From: Anaeramoeba flamelloides
Lineage: Eukaryota; Metamonada; Anaeramoebidae
Assembly: GCA_027625915.1 (NCBI GenBank)
Contig: JANTQA010000076.1
Location: 3,597,501 to 3,661,500, forward strand
Direction of reading: 5' to 3'
DNA: 64,000 bases
Shown: positions 48,465 to 59,984 of the stretch, piece by piece
Numbering within the stretch: position 1 is the first letter of the stretch
Layout of the letters: each line of letters begins with the position of its first letter
The notes under the pieces: generated by a model
Database searches by the model: none
Told to the model about the DNA's origin: nothing
The model's input: the letters and a program-made list of their open reading frames with translations, nothing else
Made by a program: the position numbers and the translations under genes

Positions 48465-49167
48465 TAAACTCTGTTTCAGTCAAAGGGTCCCAAGGTTTTT
48501 TTCAAATATCAATTATTTTATATAATTGGCCTTTGAAAAACAAATAAGAAATAAAGAGAATAATACACCTCAAAGAAATATTGATACATGTCTGAAAGAA
48601 AACTAATTAATCAATGGATTTTCTTGAAAATTGAAAAACTAAAATTCTTAGGACACTATTGAGAAAAACAACGATGTTCGTTTTGAACTTCTACTGGTAT
48701 TTGAATAATAAATATGAAACATTTTTCACTTCATTTTCTATACTTTTCTTTTAGAAATTAAGCCCCCAAACAAAGTTTGTTGGTATTTGTGGTCTCTATT
48801 TGAAAAAGGAAATGAAAATGAAGTGAAAATTTTTCACATTTATTAAACAAATATCAAGATCAAAGATCGAATAGAATTGCAATAGAAATCAATAGATTTC
48901 TCAACAATCTTTACATGGTTTCAATAACATTAGAATAACACGTTTTTACCAAGTGACTATTGATCTTGCAATAAAAAAATTTTTTGCAAATGAATGAAGT
49001 TTTAAAAAAAAAATCGAAAAAAAAAAAAAAAAACAAAAATGTGAAAAAATGATTTCAATTTTGAAAATTTGTAAATTAAAATTTTTCTTCTAATATCTAT
49101 GCATAACCCTTTAAACACGTGTATTATACCATTAAAACTGGGCCCCTTTTACTCAAAAATAGTTTAT
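48465..49167 (+). mobile_element. TA-flanked MITE, family H, copy 2, nested
   Basis: Begins TAAACTCTGTTTCAGTCAAAGGG and ends CCCCTTTTACTCAAAAATAG-TTTA, aligning with 32776-33316. It is longer by about 160 bp because of an internal foldback insert (48697-48855). Confidence 0.65.
48697..48855. mobile_element. Small foldback insert inside the family H copy
   Basis: Arms GATATTTG-type ends: GAAACATTTTTCACTTCATT pairs with AATGAAGTGAAAATTTTTCA. Absent from the partner element at 32776-33316, so it arrived after the copies separated. Confidence 0.55.
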
Positions 49168-49193
49168 TAATGTTTTAGAATATAACCATTATT

Positions 49194-49416
49194 ATTCGAA
49201 TAAAAGAAAAAAATATAAACCAAAAAATAAAAATCTAAGTGTTCAAAATGATGGGATTAGTAGAACAAAAAAATTGAATCGCAATTTTGTTGAAATTCCC
49301 CTAAAAATTATTGATCGATCAAAGGTCAGGCATTGCCGAATCACCTTATTGAGTTCTTTTATTTTGAACACTTAGATTTTTATTTTTTGGTTTATATTTT
49401 TTTCTTTTATTCGAAT
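49194..49416. repeat. Perfect 56-bp inverted repeat
   Basis: 49194-49249 and 49361-49416 are exact reverse complements by my reading, with a 111-nt spacer. Arm ends: ATTCGAATAAAAG and AAGTGTTCAAAAT. Confidence 0.9.
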
Positions 49417-50494
49417 GAAAATGGTTCAGTAACTAAGGGGGGATACAAAAAAACAAAATTACCAAAAAATGATAAAAATATTTATTTGAATGAAATCGAA
49501 ATTATTTACAAATTGAATGACTCGGTAGTATTTGTATCATTTAACTTGTTTTAACTGTGTCCAAATATTGACAATTTGGTTTAGTTTATTTTGTAATTTA
49601 TATCAGTATTTAAAATTGTAAAAAGTGTAAAAATGAGTAAAAAGTATATTTTTAGGGAAATTCATTACTTGTGTATTACAATATTCAGAAATATGATTGA
49701 ATATTTAATCAGAATTATTTTGTACGAACTTGAGGAAAAGTGTATTCCTATTAAGGTAGGGCAATTGTAGAAAATTGATAAATTTTTAAAATTGAGTTTT
49801 TTAATTGTAAATAATATTATAACAAGAAAAATCAATTTTTTAAAAAAATCGCATTGAATATCAAGTTTCGATATACCAAAGGCCCAAACTATTCAAAATA
49901 AAATTCAAATTGTTAAACATAAAGATTTATTTGTAAAATACTGTTTAAAATGATGATAATAGAAAATAGTATAAATTCTTGATTTCCAGGTTCTATTTAG
50001 ATTTAGTATAAAAATAAAGTATTGAGTTTTACAACAATCTATCCAAACAATCTTGATGAGATTGAAATTGAGAAAATATATTAGATTCCATACTTATTAA
50101 AAGGGATTCAGTCCTGAAAGGATTCTTCTTAACTTTTAAAAATACTAACAGATTTTAATCATTTTATGAATCTGAGCAATTAAATTTCGAAATTTGTATA
50201 AAAAAAAACCACTTTTTTGAAATTTCCCCTTTTTTTCATAAAATTAATTCTGAAAATATCAAAAAAATCGTAATCTGAATTTAATTCATAATTTACTTCA
50301 ATTTAAAAAACCATTCTTCGACTTTAGTACTAAAATCTAAATAATATGGGTTGGCAGATAGATTATATAATTTTTTTTCATTTCTCCTTTCGTCAAAAAT
50401 AATTCAAATCTCTTTGATAAAATCTCTTCTTTTTCTGACCCGAAAGTGTTTTGTGTTGGTTTAATTCTGAAAAAATGATAGACTTTGAATATTA

Positions 50495-51693
50495 TCATTT
50501 GGAAAAAAAAGCGAAACGCGATTTTTAATTTGAAACAATTGGGAACCCTAATAGAACCTGAAAATTCAAAGTAAGATCAATTAATAGAAAAAATAAATTA
50601 TTTAAGGGATTAACTTCATCATAGATTTCTCTATAATAAAAGTATGTTGTAATTGGGTGTAAATGGTATTAGGTTCAAATAGTTTCTGTGACTCTAAAAA
50701 ATCTATTTTAATTTCTATTGCACAATAAATTATTGTATTTTTTACTCAGGATCACTATTAAAAATTATCATATTTTGGAAATTATTTTTTTTAAATTCCT
50801 TTTCCAAATCTGAAAATTATAAACTCAAATAAAAATCTTTAGGTATTTAATAATTTAGATCTTAGAACTTCCAAAAGTAAGTATTTTTTTAATTTTTATA
50901 ATTTTTGAATTTAAAGATTAACTCGATAATGATCAACATGAAAACCCAAAGACTTATTAGTTTTAGTTTCCTTTTTATTAAGCTAATTGTAATATCAATA
51001 TATTTCCATGATTTCAGAAATAATTGGTCAAAAGAATCAATCTATTGATTATTTAAAATTGTTAAAAAAACAATTGAATTTTTTAACAACTAATCTACAT
51101 TTCACCATAAATTTTTGAAATATTTTTGCAACTTTGTAGTCTGAATATTGATAATTCAACCTTTAAATTTGTGGTGAAATGCAGATTTTTTTCTTGAATT
51201 GTTGAGTTTTTTACTAATACATAGATCATTTTTAATTGATGAGATCAACAAATATTACTACTTGACTAATCGATTTTTTAGAGACACTCGAACAATGTAG
51301 AAATAATGTGGTTAGGCCCAATAACAATATACTTTGATCGCAGGCTTCTCCTTGGTAGACTCTAATTCCTTAAGACAAAATGGAGGATTAAACACAAAAA
51401 ACATTTTTAAAAATCCTCCCTTTTGGTATGGGTTTTTATTTGATTGTTCAATTATTAAAAATTTTTCAAAAAATTGGCTTTTTTTTGAGATCTCCAAAAC
51501 CACCCAAAGGATTTTGATAATCAAGGAGATTTAAATTGTGCTTTTCTTGATTTGATATAAAATAATTAAATGAAGTATTCTTTGTGGTTAATTTGTTTCT
51601 TTTTTTAATTGATTTTACTTTTCGTTTTCAGGTTACCAATTATTTCCAATTAAAAACCGTGTTGAACTTTTAATCCATGTTTCACTTTTTTTT
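50495..51693. mobile_element. MITE family G, copy 3, split by a TTAA element
   Basis: The left part (ACGCGATTTTTAATTTG, AGTAAGATCAATTAATAG) and right part (ACAAAATGGAGGATTAAAC, TTTCCAATTAAAAACCGTG) together reproduce 35742-36200. The break falls exactly at TTAA. Confidence 0.6.
50606..51369 (-). mobile_element. TTAA-type MITE, family A, complete nested copy
   Basis: 764 bp flanked by TTAA (50602-50605 and 51370-51373). Termini GGGATTAACTTCATC and, as complement, GGAATTAGAGTCTACC share GGRATTA at the tips. It is inserted in a family G element whose empty site is seen at about 35880. No ORF. Other copies: 4217-4744 (partial) and 56320-57296. Confidence 0.7.
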
Positions 51694-52390
51694 CCCGAAC
51701 CCTTAGTTTGTTTTTCAAAATTACACGATAATTTTGTTGAATTTATAAAAAGATTAATCAAGTCATTTTAGGGTTTAAAATCCCTGAAATGGTAAAAACA
51801 AAACAATGTTTTTAATAAAGTATTCGAAATAGTCCTACTGAAGTTATGCCAACTGTTTCCTAGATACTTTTGTAAACTTATTTGATTACACTTTTTCAAA
51901 ACAGCTGTTCCTTATAAAAAAAATGGTTTTTATTTTTGTTAAAAGTATTGGCTAAGGTTTAAAGAAAAAAAGCTATGAAAATAAAAAAGATCATCCTGTG
52001 CTAGGTACAAGGAAATATTATAAATGGTTCTTGTCTGATCGATCTTTAGCTTGTTATGAATTTTAATGTTTGTTAAAAAATTGAATTTTTCTTTTTGTGT
52101 TGCAAGTTTGGGTAAAAAAAGAATTTCAAAAAAAAGAAAAAAAACAAAAAAAGAAAACAGAAAATTGAAACAATAAGCCTAAGTCTATAAAGGTGATTGC
52201 CGTTTTCAACTTTATAATTTTAGGTTTGTTCAGGGTTGCTTTATTTTAGAATTTTAATTTTTTTAATTGTTTCTTTTTTCTCCATCAAGAAAAGATTTTT
52301 AAAAAGAAAAAAAAAAAATAGTTTTTTTTTTATAAGGATTGAAAGATTTTACTTGCAGTCTAATAATTTAAAACGATCTAATATTTTAAA

Positions 52391-52597
52391 TTAAAGCCCT
52401 AGCTGATCCGCAAAGTATTCCATTTCCAAGTTTTTGTCGATTGGCGTTGTTGAACCAAAACCAGGAAGAGATGATCGGCTTAGGGTTGTTGCAAATTTCA
52501 TTATTGTTTTATCTTCTCTTATAAGAAGTCCTGAAACAAAAAAGAGAATAGCAATTAAGAGGATTAAAAGCCTTCTTGTTTTGGCTGCCTGATCCAT
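52391..52597 (-). CDS. Small single-pass membrane protein, hypothetical
   Basis: 68 residues: MDQAAKTRR, a hydrophobic helix LLILLIAILFFVSGLLI (about residues 10-26), then a polar C-terminal half ending EYFADQLGL. The positive N-terminal side before the helix suggests an N-in orientation. Codon use is balanced and G+C is higher than in the surroundings, unlike the chance ORFs. The start ATG is the first in the frame. I do not recognise the family; it could also be one exon of a larger gene, since the helix codons contain an acceptor-like TTTGTTTCAG. It is divergently arranged with the B-box gene. Confidence 0.5.
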   Translation of the reverse strand: MDQAAKTRRLLILLIAILFFVSGLLIREDKTIMKFATTLSRSSLPGFGSTTPIDKNLEMEYFADQLGL

Positions 52598-53928
52598 TTG
52601 AATTAAAAATAATTGAAAAATAAAAAGAAAAAAAATGAAAAAAATATCTTTTTTTCACAACAAGAAAAGCATAAAAATTGTAGTCACTTTTTTTAATTGA
52701 CAACACCATATTAATTTATGAAATTATTTCATATTTTGAGAGTATTTAATAGATTGATAAAAAAGATGTTTCATTTTAAGGGTCTAGTCATTACTTTGGA
52801 TAGGACCCAATCTCAAAGAGTGAATCGAAAACAAAAAGTGTTTTCAATGGGGTTGTCCTTCTTTTGATAGAAAAAAATCCAAAATAACAAAAAAAAAAAT
52901 TTTGAGAGGATCTCATTGTAAAAAAATTCTATTCAAAAAATCAAGTTCAAAAAAATGAGTTTAAAATTTCAATTATCAAAAAATAGTTCTCAAGTACCTC
53001 TATCGAAAGAAAATTAAAAAAAAAAAAAAGTTTCAAAATCACTCTCAATTCCAAAAGATTAAATTTTAAAAAATAACACTTAATTCTTTTATTATAAATT
53101 CCCAAAGGTTAAATTTTTTTCAATTTAAAACAAATTGTTTTCTAAAAGTACACAATCAATTTAATTCGACTTCGTCTAATTGTGGCTATTTTGCAACCCT
53201 CGCTATTTGACAAAGTAAGGATTTTGTCGCATTCTTAAGAAAAAGAAGAATAACTCATTCGAGAAAAATGAAAAAAAAAAATCTTCTAGATCTCAAAAAG
53301 TGGTTAATATGAGACACATCAAAATCAAAACAGAATTGTTTTAAAAATTATATATTCTAACAATTCAAATATGAATTTGAGTGTCCCTCTTTGGAGATTT
53401 TTTTCTAAAAATGTCCTCTTTTTTATTTGTTAATTTTTAGAGATTGATCATACTTCAAATGTCGGTTGGTTTTTTATTGGTATTAGGTAACTCATAAAAA
53501 TTACAAAATGAATCTTAATCCATTTCAGAAGATTATTTTTCACTTTATTAACTTGAAACTTAAACTCCATAAATGTGATTTTCTTTCGTGCTTTTTTTTC
53601 ATTAATTTGGTTAAAGGGAAACTTTAAAATTCTATTATTCTTTTTTAACCGAAAGTATTATTTTGAAACACTTTCGATCTTGTCCTAAGAATATTTAAAT
53701 TACACACAGAACTTATTTCTGAGATTTTTAATTTTTAAGTAGTTTAAATCAACAAAAATTGAACAAATCAAAAGGAATGAAAAATTCTCGATTTTTTTCA
53801 AACTCACTAAAAATTAAAATTATTTTTAATCATTTCATTTTTTTATTATTCCCTTTCTTAATTCAGTTATTCTTTTCTTATTGAGATTTAATTATTAATT
53901 TCCAATTAATTCCAACTCATCTCTTAAA
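52598..53928. other. Intergenic, with a TTAA-type MITE
   Basis: 1.3 kb between the divergent small membrane ORF and the B-box gene; mostly the family B element at 52781-53560. The last 370 nt before 53929 are T-rich with no recognised motif. Confidence 0.7.
52781..53560 (+). mobile_element. TTAA-type MITE, family B, copy 2
   Basis: Starts TTAA then GGGTCTAGTCATTACTTTGG, complementary to the right end of the copy ending at 4216. The interior from 53100 to 53545 aligns with 3750-4190 (ACAAATTGTTTTCTA, ATTTGACAAAGTA, GGTTGGTTTTTTATTGG). The right end is eroded. Confidence 0.6.
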
Positions 53929-54344
53929 ATGAACAAACCCAAGAACTCTAAAAAGAAACAAAAGACAAAGATTAATAATAAAGGCAAATATGAAAAACCA
54001 AAAAGACGAAAGAAAAAGAAGAAACAAAAAAACAAGATCCTAAAAGTTTAAGAGACATCCAAATTCCTGTTGATCCACAGATCCCTCAATGCGAAGTTTG
54101 TGAAGAAAAAAAAGCAGACTTTTATTGCACCAAATGCAAATTTCACTATTCCCAAAATTGTGAATCAGAAGTTCATACTTCTTTCTTGAAGAAAAAGCAT
54201 AAAGAATTCATTTTCCAAGAACCTTACATTTCACGAAAAGAGTAATTTATTTTCAATCTTTTTAAATCTCTTTTTTTATTTTTTAATTTTCTAATAATAC
54301 GCTTTTTTTTGGACTACATTGGCAATTCGCAAAATTATCTGAAA

Positions 54345-55520
54345 GGAATTTGATCTCAATCAACATTAAAATTATGAAAGGACGTTAATGAAGATAATAT
54401 TCTCCAATTTGGATCAAAATTGAATTTTTCTTCATTTTTTTTAATGAAAAATGATCAAAAAAAAAAAGATACGTAAACTCGAACATCCTTTAATTGAAAG
54501 ATAAAAATCATAATTGAAAAATAATCATGATTTTTGAGCATGAAAAATGAAGTTCATTTCAAACATTCTTGATAACAACTCTAACTTTTGAAGATCCTGT
54601 GTCTATGAGTTTTGATCATTGAGTTGCTTGAATTTTAAATTGTAACGACAAATCAGAAAAATTCCTACAAAGGAATTGTAACTTTCTCTTTGTTTTTTTT
54701 GGAATTGGTGCTTTTTGTTTTTTCTTTAATTGAATTTCTCATTAGGATCTTGGGGATACTCTTTACTCTATTTTATATTTGGAAAGAATCTACATTACCT
54801 AATACTCCAAACACTTGGTTTATTTTTATGTTTTTTTGAGATAATTTTTGTTTTTTTTGTTTCTCTCAAAAAACTGAGTTGTTCGGTTTAATACAAATTG
54901 GGTTGGAGTAGCTTTGTGAAAGGTTTTGTGGAATTTTACATTCATTGATAAATATAAAAAAATTTGAAAAAATAATTCAAGTTTTTGCATTGAAAAAAAA
55001 ATTTTCAATATGTCAAAGAGAAAAAATGTACTTTCTATTTTTGGAATTGAGGATTTGAGTGAATTTGATACAATACCAAACCCAATGTCCGTGCCTTTTA
55101 TCAAATGTATGTTTGTTTTCAAATAACAAATAAGAATATCCCAAAATTTTTCAATTTTCTCCATTTTTACCCTTTAGGTGAAAAAGGAAAACCAATTAAA
55201 CTTAATTCATAAAATAAAAAAATAATTGTAGGTAAATCTCAACAATGCCAAATGGTTTTCCATTTTCACTTAAATTGAAATTTTCTCAAAAAGTCGATTT
55301 TCCCTACCTTCTTTGTCATTTTTTAATATCACAGAAACCATTCTGATAAAATTCTTTCATTTTTAGTAAAAAAATTTATTTATTCCTTCTTGTATCTGAC
55401 TGAATAAATATTTTTTAGATTTACGAACATCGAAGCACCTTTTAGAATACACTGATACTATAATTTTTAATTGAAAACATTGTCATTAAAATGATTTTTT
55501 TTTAAATTATTTACAAAGAA
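54345..55520 (+). mobile_element. 1.1-kb dispersed repeat, family J, copy 2
   Basis: Colinear with 27420-28560. The ORF at 54826-55164 (minus) is not open in the other copy, so it is not coding. Confidence 0.6.
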
Positions 55521-56319
55521 AAATGAACTGAAAATAATATAAAAAAAAAATTTAAAAAACAAGTTCAAAATTTGGTGAACCAAACTAACCCAACCAAGAA
55601 AAACCCTTTAAATCCAATTCTAACTCCCATTTTTTAGTTTTTTTGATCTAGATCTAATTGAATATTCCAAATACAAAAGTTTTTCTTGACCCAACTTGTT
55701 ACACCTTTTCCACAAACTGTAAACCCAAAAAGTTTTGTAAAGATGTCCATAAAAAGTTTTCCTCCAACTTTAAAAGAATTATTTTTGATAAAATTTAATT
55801 CTAATCTTCACTTTTTGAAAATGACTTTTAATTTTTTTTTTATTGTTTTGGGTTATTTATTTCTTGTGATATTAAATCTAACACTCCTAAACTTTTTCTA
55901 GAAACTTTTCTTTTCAATTCTCAGTTCTTTCTTTCTTGAAACCTAAAATTATTACAAATACAATTTTTCAAAAACTTTTGGCTTGAAAAATAAAGACAAA
56001 AATTGAAAAAAAAGCAATTATTGTTTGTTATGTTGTAGTGTACTCTGAAAATAATCTTTGTTTTCCAATTTTTTGTTTTTTTTCTCTCTTTTTTCTGAAT
56101 GAAATATTCTCTTCCAAAGATTTCAATAAGGGTTAAATATGTAATTGTATACACAGCGATTCCTTTTTAACTTTTAATAGTTATTTCTTAATCCCAATCC
56201 AAATCTCAATCACAATTTCTCTAAAAAATATTTCCAAAATTTTCTGGTTTATTGTTGAAATATCAAAATATCCGAAAAAACAATTAAATATAATCTAATT
56301 GTCGAATTATTTATCTTTC

Positions 56320-57296
56320 TGTAATAGACCTTAACAAGGAGAAGTCTAAAATAAAAGTTTATACGAATTGAATGTAAATCATTTTAGTGCTCTATAATTC
56401 AAATGTCTCTCAAAATTCAATTTAAGTCCAATTAGAACTAAAAATTGATCTTATCAATTTAAAGTGATCCCTTGTATTAGTAAAAATTACAATAATTTTA
56501 GAAAAAAATCAAAATTTCACAACAAATATTTAGGTTGAGATATAAATCTTCAGACTTCAAAGTTGAAAAATATCTTTCTTTTTTGTCTCGAAAATGTAGA
56601 TTAGTTGCTAAAAAAAACTATTTTTTAAAAAAATTAAAAGTGAACTCTGGAATTATCTTTACAAATTATTTTCGAATGTCGTAAAATAAATTGAAAACAC
56701 AACTGGACACAGAGATTGAAAACTCAAGAAATAAATAATTTGGTTTTTATGTACAGTCAGTTCCACTTTTAAGTCACAAATTTTCAACAAAATTTAAGGC
56801 ATAAAAAAAATCTCAAATTAGGGTACATTTTTTGGAATTTTTTTAAACTCAAATTATTTTACTAGAATTTGAATTCTGTGTCTTAATTTGAGATTTTTTT
56901 TATTCTTTAAATTTTGTTGAAAATTTGTGACTTAAAAGTGGAATTGACTGTATATAATTCGGTTTTTATGAATATGATTCTTGAGTAAATCTTGAAATTT
57001 TAAAATTGGAAAAAATAAATAATATTGGATATTCTCAACTTTAAATTTGAAATACCTGAATAATATTATTTTGGTTTAAATTTATAGATTTTTAAGAAAG
57101 GAATTTTAGAAAAAAAATTGTACAAATTAGAATTTTAAAATTGTAGTGATACTGTGTAAAAAATGTAATAATTTATTTTTTAGTAATATTTATAATAGAT
57201 AATTTAGAGTATTGTTAAATTTGTGGCTCACTGATATCATAAAAACCTAATTACAACATACTTTAATTATAGCCGAATCTGTGATAAGTCTAATTC
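56320..57296 (+). mobile_element. TTAA-type MITE, family A, copy 3 with nested insert
   Basis: Aligns along its length with the complement of 50606-51369 (AAGGAGAAGTCTA near the start, GTAGATTAGTTGCTAAAAAA in the middle, AAAAAATGTAATAATTTATT near the end). About 197 bp longer because of the palindromic MITE at 56754-56950. Confidence 0.6.
56754..56950. mobile_element. 197-bp palindromic TA-flanked MITE
   Basis: Almost wholly an inverted repeat: CAGTCAGTTCCACTTTTAAG against CTTAAAAGTGGAATTGACTG, arms about 76 bp with very few differences, flanked by TA on both sides. The CAGT tips and TA target fit Tc1/mariner. It sits inside the older family A copy. Confidence 0.85.
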
Positions 57297-57594
57297 CAAA
57301 ATTTGAAATTTTGAACTATTTTTAAAAATTTTTTATTGTGTAAAATTTGAAAATGAAATTTTTGTTTTTTTCCAAAATTAACATGTTGAAATCATTGAAA
57401 AAACCATATAAACGAATTTTGAATTGACTAAATTCGTGACTTCCAATTCAAAAAGCGTCTAAAATAGACATAGCCATTTGGAGTATTTGAAAATTAATTT
57501 GGTTTTCTAAAAAAAAGAAAGAGTTTAAAACAAAGAGTTTAAAAAAATAATTAAAGAACTGCAAAATAGTGGAGAGAAAAAAAATAAAGAAATT

Positions 57595-58480
57595 TTATTT
57601 TTTTCATTATTGAAGAGAATTTATTCAACCAAATTACCCCCTGTTTACCATTAAGGTTTTATTAATTTTAGAAATAAACCGAAAATTTCAAAAATTTTGT
57701 TTTAATTTCTAAAATTAAAAACAATCACCATTAGGTTTTCCATAATTTAAAACAATTGTGTCAAATCAAAGATTTTACTCTATTACTTTGAATTATGGAA
57801 AATATAGGTACTCTAAGGCACTGTATGGCACTTGTTGATACTTTACGACACTCTCAATTTATTTAGATTTTTTTATACTAGCTATAAAGTAGGCAAGATT
57901 ATGACTCATAGGATATTTTTTCTTTAAAAAAATGAAACGAAAAAATATTATTTCTAAAAAAATACACAGAAAAAGAGATTAAAAAGATTGAACCGAAAGA
58001 AAGTAAAAAAAAATAATAAAAAAAAGTAAAAACTTGATTAAAAGCTTTAATTTTGCGCGCCAAGTGTTGAATGGGTTGATGGTTATTTCCCTTTTCATCA
58101 ACATTTTTTGTTAGGATCGCTACCATAATTTATTTTAATAAAGAGATGTAAATATTGGAACAATTTATGATCAAATGAAATAGGTTAATTTTATTAAGTT
58201 TTAATTTATAACTTTATAGATGGGCTGAATCTTTAAAGAACTCTGGTTTTAAGAATTAGAATTTGGTTTTCGAAATTTTCTAATACTAGTTCGATTAGTT
58301 TTAGATCTGATCATGAAAAAGTTTGGTTAGGTTAGTAATTATCAAGTCTACCAATTCTTACAATGATTTTTTTATTCCTTTTGTCTTCCCCAAACACATA
58401 AAAAAACAAAAAGAGGGGGGATCGAAGGAACCAAAAGAACCCAAAAACTTAAAAAAGTAAATTTGGAATAAGGTTTTAAG
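57595..58480 (+). repeat. Composite repeat (families F + K), copy 2
   Basis: Same order as 36295-37560: palindrome with TTCCATAATTTAAAACAATTG, then GGCACTGTATGGCACTTG-type units, then family K. It lacks the 190-bp insert of the first copy. Confidence 0.65.
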
Positions 58481-58714
58481 TATAAAAAAATACAAAAGGT
58501 TGAATTTTTGAATAATAAATATGAAAAGCCTGAAGTCTTTCGATTCAAATAAATTTTTATGTGTTGGAGATTAGGAGTTATTTAATTTTTTGCTTTTTTT
58601 TTCCTGAATAGCATGATGAGTTATATTGATTTAAAAGTATTCTATGTTAACATTATAGATTTTTTTGTGTTTGTTTTCTTCAATAATTCATCTGTATTCT
58701 CTTTGAATATGGGA

Positions 58715-59977
58715 TTGATTTGATGGCCTCTATGCTTAATTCACGATAAAGTTACAAAAATTGCGATTATTTTTATCAAATCGCGATATTTTAGAAAATC
58801 GTGATATTCAATATTATCACAATAATCTATAAAATCATGATATTCTATAAAATGGCGATAATTATAAAAAAATAGTTATAAATGCCAAAATATCGCAATC
58901 TAAAAGTAATCGCGATAAAATAGTGGATGAGTTTTTGGGACTTAATGAGCAATAATTTGAAAAAGAAAATATTTTTTTTTCAAAAAAAAGATTTTGTGAA
59001 AAAAAGTCATTCTTTTGAAAAATGAACAAAAAAGATACTTGATTCAATCAAGGATCAGATCAAAAGAGTTTTGTTGTGTTTTCGTTTGATTTGGTTGACA
59101 AACCTATCGATCCTTTTGAGATCAACAACAACAATAACTAAAGGTAAATAAATATTTTCTCAGTTAATCTTGGTGTTGGAAATTTCCTTGAATAAAAGGA
59201 GTTTCTAAAACAACCAATCCTTTATTTGTTCTTTAAAGAATGTGTTCTTGGGTGAAAACATTTTCATTTTTTCTAAGAAAGCTAAAAGGATTTGGATAAC
59301 TCTTCAAAAGCCTTTTCAATAACCTATCCACATTATCACCAATTATTAAGATTTTTTGTACATTTGTTTTCTTTTATTATTCTTATTTCTCTTCTTTGAG
59401 CATCATTGTATTGGACAGAAAACACAACTAGAACTTAGTGATTTTTGTTTGATCGATCACCAATAAGAAGGAAAATTACTCTTTATTCTTTTTGGCTATT
59501 TAAAATTGTGAATTTAACAACTCCATTTTTTGAAAACACATCTGTTTTATATTCAAGTGTATTGTTGAAATGTGTAATTATTAGTTTGATCATAATATTC
59601 GTTTGAGATTTTATATTTTGTTAAAAATAATGAAAAAAATGAATTTTTTTCAACTACAAACAAAACTCATTCATTTGATAAAAGTTTTCTGTCTTTCAAA
59701 CTTTCAAACACTTGGAGAAACTTTATAACCTTTGCAAACACTTTCTAATATTTTTAAAGGGGAAAAGCATTTTAAAAGTCTCAACGCTTTGTAACAATCA
59801 AGATATTTTTTTTAAAGTGATTTCAAAAAAATAATTTTTCAATTCTTGATCGCGATTTTTATTTTATCGCGATTTTATGATTTTTCGTGATAAAGTAGGA
59901 CTAATCAAGATTTTTTTGATATTATCTCCAATTAATTGTTAATATCATGATGATATATGCTATCATCAAAATCTCTA
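58715..59977 (-). mobile_element. MITE with ATCGCGAT arrays, inverted copy 2
   Basis: Reverse complement of 33404-34676 along its whole length, more eroded. The right end reads ATCATCAAAATCTCTA. Many ATCGCGAT units are changed to ATCGTGAT, ATCATGAT or ATCACAAT, mostly C-to-T or G-to-A at CG. Confidence 0.75.
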
Positions 59978-59984
59978 TTATATT

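Larger units (their letters stand above)
48022..49587 (+). mobile_element. TA-flanked MITE, family C, copy 5, split by insertions
   Basis: The left terminus TAAACTCCAATTCAAAATTT and the far-right AACTGTGTCCAAATATTGAC with GGTTTAGTTTA match the family ends. The interior is interrupted by a complete family H element at 48465-49167, and its right half carries the perfect hairpin 49194-49416. Confidence 0.6.
46097..52390. other. Intergenic, STN1 to small membrane ORF
   Basis: Starts with AATAAA motifs (about 46245-46260). 46.3-48.0 kb holds nothing I can identify; the ORF at 47100-47372 is AT reading. Then follow a nested stack (family C with family H and a foldback inside, 48022-49587), plain AT sequence, and family G with a TTAA element inside (50495-51693). 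Confidence 0.7.

Noticed and set aside
54826-55164. 112-codon minus-strand ORF
   Set aside because: It falls in family J; the aligned copy at 27420-28560 is not open there.
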